Assembly (NCBI RefSeq): GCF_017315725.1
Contig: NZ_JAFLRG010000002.1
Coordinates: 1,240,001 to 1,304,000, forward strand
Length of the DNA stretch: 64,000 nt
Direction: 5' to 3'
Source of the DNA: Trinickia acidisoli
Lineage (GTDB): Bacteria > Pseudomonadota > Gammaproteobacteria > Burkholderiales > Burkholderiaceae
Below, in pieces: positions 61,802 to 64,000 of this stretch. The translations under genes were made by a program, and so were the position numbers. The notes beneath the pieces are model-generated. The model saw nothing but the letters and a program-made list of their open reading frames with translations, did no database searches and was not told the DNA's origin. The stretch's first letter is position 1; each line of letters begins with the position of its first letter.

Positions 61802-63547
61802 ATGAGCAAGCCCGGCAGCCCGCGCCATATCGATACCCTGCTTCGCGAAGCCGTCGAGCTTCAGCAAAACGGCGCGCTCGCCGAAGCGGAAACCGTCTAC
61901 CGCGAGATCCTCGCCCTACGTCCGCGCCACTTCGATGCGCTGCAATTGCTGGGCGCCTTGTCGCTGCAATCGCGCCGATACGAAGAAGGCATCGCATTGC
62001 TCGAGCGCGCGCTGGAGATCGATCCTCGCCAAGCTGCCGTGCACTCGAACCTCTCGTTTGCCCTCAACGCGATCGGCCGTCACGATAGGGCCCTAGCAGA
62101 GGCAAATCGCGCGATCGCGCTCAAGAATGGTTTCGTCGATGCGTTGAACAACCGAGGCGTCGCACTCGCGGGCCTGGATCGCCCCGAGGAAGCACTCGCG
62201 GGTTTCGAGAAAGCGCTCGCCGCCAAGCCCGAATTTCCCGAAGCGTGGAGCAACCGCAGTTGCGCGCTACGCGACCTGGGCCTGGCCGATGCCGCCGTCG
62301 CCAGTTGCGATCGAGCGATCGCGCTGCGCCCCGGTTATGCCGAGGCATGGAGCAATCGTGCCAACGCGTTGTCCGATCTCAATCGCCCGCTCGATGCGCA
62401 GGCCAGTTACGAGCGAGCTTTGGCTGCATCGTCCCAATTCGCCGATGCCTGGAACAACCTCGGGCTGACCTTCGTCGACATGAATCGGCATGCCGATGCG
62501 CTCGCCTGCTACGAACGTGCGCTCGCCCTCGAGCCCGAGTCTGCCGAGACGCATTGGAATCGTGCGCTTTGCCTATTGCAGATGGGCGATCTCGCCGCCG
62601 GCTTCGCCGAATACGAATGGCGCTGGCGGCGCAGACGCATTGCGCCGAGCCGTCGCGCGTTCGATGCCCCGCTGTGGCTCGGCGATACGCCGCTCACAGG
62701 AAAGAAGATCCTTCTTCATGCGGAGCAAGGCCTCGGCGATACACTGCAATTCTGCCGCTATGCGGCGCTCGTCGCGCGATTGGGCGCGCATGTCGTGCTC
62801 GAAGTTCAACCCGAGCTCGCGCGCTTGCTCACGAATCTCGAAGGCGTTGCCGAACTCGCGACGGCCGGCGAGGCGCTACCTGCGTTCGACTACCATTGCC
62901 CGCTTTTGAGTTTGCCGCTCGCCCTCCGGACGGTGGTCACGACGGTGCCTGCCGATACGCCGTATCTGTTCGCGCAAGCGCAAGCATCGGCGCATTGGCG
63001 CACCCGCATCGAGCAAGCCGTGCCGCGAAGCGCGCTCAAAGTGGGCCTCGTCTGGGCCGGCGGTCATCGCCCGCACGTGCCGGAGTTGCGAAAGAACGAC
63101 GCACGCAGGTCGATGAGCGTCGATCGCTTCGCACCGATCATCGAGGTACCCGGCGTGCAATTCTTCAGCCTGCAAAAGGGCGCAAAAGCCGAGCAGCAAC
63201 TCGGTGCGATGCGCGAACACAACGAAGCGAGTAGGCGCGTGATCGACTGGACGGAGGCGTTGACCGACTTCGCCGATACGGCCGCGCTCGTCGACAACCT
63301 CGATCTCGTGATTTCCGTCGATACCTCGACGGCCCACCTGGCCGGCGCGATGAACAAGCCGGTGTGGATCTTGAACCGGCTGGACACATGTTGGCGCTGG
63401 ATGCTCGGGCGCGAAGACAGCCCCTGGTATCCGAGCGCGCGGCTGTTCAGGCAACCTGCGCTCGGCGATTGGGACAGCGTGATCGAGGCGATCGCGCGTG
63501 CCTTGAGCTCGCTCGTGAAAACGCGGGCGAGCGAAGCATCGCGTTGA
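61802..63547 (+). CDS. TPR protein with C-terminal glycosyltransferase-like domain
   Basis: The 581-residue protein has about seven tetratricopeptide repeats (residues about 10-270) with recurring pattern such as ALAGFEKALAAKPEFPEAWSNRS. A Rossmann-like domain follows (LLHAEQGLGDTLQFCRYAALVARLG, KVGLVWAGG, NLDLVISVDTSTAHLAGAMNKPVWIL). The C-terminal part resembles heptosyltransferase/GT9 or O-GlcNAc-transferase-like folds that follow TPRs in many proteobacteria. No signal peptide is present. The role is unknown; protein or envelope glycosylation is a reasonable guess. It converges on dapA with 17 bp between stops. Confidence 0.85.
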   Translation: MSKPGSPRHIDTLLREAVELQQNGALAEAETVYREILALRPRHFDALQLLGALSLQSRRYEEGIALLERALEIDPRQAAVHSNLSFALNAIGRHDRALAEANRAIALKNGFVDALNNRGVALAGLDRPEEALAGFEKALAAKPEFPEAWSNRSCALRDLGLADAAVASCDRAIALRPGYAEAWSNRANALSDLNRPLDAQASYERALAASSQFADAWNNLGLTFVDMNRHADALACYERALALEPESAETHWNRALCLLQMGDLAAGFAEYEWRWRRRRIAPSRRAFDAPLWLGDTPLTGKKILLHAEQGLGDTLQFCRYAALVARLGAHVVLEVQPELARLLTNLEGVAELATAGEALPAFDYHCPLLSLPLALRTVVTTVPADTPYLFAQAQASAHWRTRIEQAVPRSALKVGLVWAGGHRPHVPELRKNDARRSMSVDRFAPIIEVPGVQFFSLQKGAKAEQQLGAMREHNEASRRVIDWTEALTDFADTAALVDNLDLVISVDTSTAHLAGAMNKPVWILNRLDTCWRWMLGREDSPWYPSARLFRQPALGDWDSVIEAIARALSSLVKTRASEASR

Positions 63548-63564
63548 TCGGTGATACGCGACGC

Positions 63565-64000
63565 TCAATCTGCTGCGAACGCAACCAACTCCCGGGTAAG
63601 CGCCTCGCTCGCGGGCATCATCGGCGCCCGCAATTCGTTCGCGATCCACCCTTGCACCGCGAGCGCAGCCTTCACCGGCGCCGGGTTCGGCTCGGATACC
63701 AACGCGCGCAGCAACGGCGCCAACTCGCGATAGATCGCACGCCCTTGCGCCAAGTCACCGCGGGCGAGCGCTCGATACATCGCAACGAAATGCTCCGTGC
63801 GCACGTGGGCGGCCGCCGAGATCGCACCCGCGCCGCCCATGCATAGCGATGAAAACATCGCGTCGTCATTGCCCGCCAGCACGGCAAGCCGCCCGTCGAG
63901 AATCAGCGCCAACGTCGTCTCCGGCACACCCGAGCAATCCTTGATCGCTTCGATGCGAGGATGAGCCGCCAGCGTCAGCAGCGTATCGAGTTCGATCCGC
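63565..64000 (-). CDS. dapA: 4-hydroxy-tetrahydrodipicolinate synthase, C-terminal part (runs off the window end)
   Basis: Only the last 144 or so codons are present, open to the right edge. The Schiff-base lysine is in RIEAIKDCSG, followed by LAVLAGNDDAMFSSLCMGGAGAISAAAHV and PNPAPVKAALAVQGWI, the standard DapA C-terminal landmarks. The enzyme condenses pyruvate with aspartate semialdehyde in lysine and diaminopimelate synthesis. Related N-acetylneuraminate lyase-family members share the fold, but the GNDD and NPAPVK motifs favour DapA. Confidence 0.9.
   Translation of the reverse strand, partial: RIELDTLLTLAAHPRIEAIKDCSGVPETTLALILDGRLAVLAGNDDAMFSSLCMGGAGAISAAAHVRTEHFVAMYRALARGDLAQGRAIYRELAPLLRALVSEPNPAPVKAALAVQGWIANELRAPMMPASEALTRELVAFAAD

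Overview
The window is high-GC, gene-dense DNA with the gene content of a Burkholderiaceae chromosome or second replicon (Paraburkholderia/Trinickia-like). The signs are a choline ABC transporter with GlxA-type regulators, a liu leucine-catabolism operon, Bug/TctC and gram-negative porin families, and E. coli-like HipBA. I saw no rRNA, tRNA, CRISPR array, insertion sequence or integrase. Genus-level placement is an inference.

Layout. 1-5.8 kb: the 5' part of an L-serine dehydratase gene, a GlxA-family regulator, and a choline uptake operon choV-choW-araC-choX. 6.1-12.0 kb: a TorF-type outer-membrane protein, CDP-diacylglycerol diphosphatase, hipBA behind an array of palindromic operators, two tandem paralogous lipoproteins, and a Tlde1-like (DUF2778) amidase overlapping a small membrane protein that looks like its immunity partner. 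12.0-19.9 kb: liuA-liuB-liuC-liuD plus a cysteine-synthase-like gene, with a divergent TetR gene and a TTKACG-N4-CGTMAA operator. 20-29 kb: DUF2891, TetR, glycogen-debranching-type glucosidase, alpha/beta hydrolase, MOSC protein, an orphan MreB paralogue, and a UbiB-like protein lacking key kinase motifs. 29-38.5 kb: a 1142-residue protein with an internal PIG-L/LmbE deacetylase domain, an L,D-transpeptidase, S10 and S53 peptidases, and DUF1993.

39.3-59.1 kb is the most coherent unit: a catabolic cluster for an apparently polycarboxylated aromatic breakdown product. One operon (46957 down to 39323) encodes two 4,5-dihydroxyphthalate-decarboxylase-family proteins, a LigJ-type 4-oxalomesaconate hydratase, an amidohydrolase, an HpcH/HpaI aldolase, a ThDP enzyme and an MFS carrier. 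A second (53816 down to 49054) encodes a TctC binding protein, a second amidohydrolase, a TctA-TctB fusion permease and a CMD-family protein. An aldehyde dehydrogenase, two near-identical LysR regulators, an orphan Tat-exported binding protein and a porin complete it. Five copies of a 41-bp element with YTMAA direct repeats 21 bp apart lie upstream of the catabolic operon, tctC, one lysR, the orphan binding protein and the porin. In most copies the element abuts a recognisable -35/-10 pair. This looks like one LysR regulon, and no ring-cleavage dioxygenase is present in the window.

59.4-64 kb: an ArsR-type regulator with three clustered cysteines and a 9-8-9 bp palindromic operator, an Old Yellow Enzyme and an SDR; then a TPR-glycosyltransferase-like protein and the 3' part of dapA.
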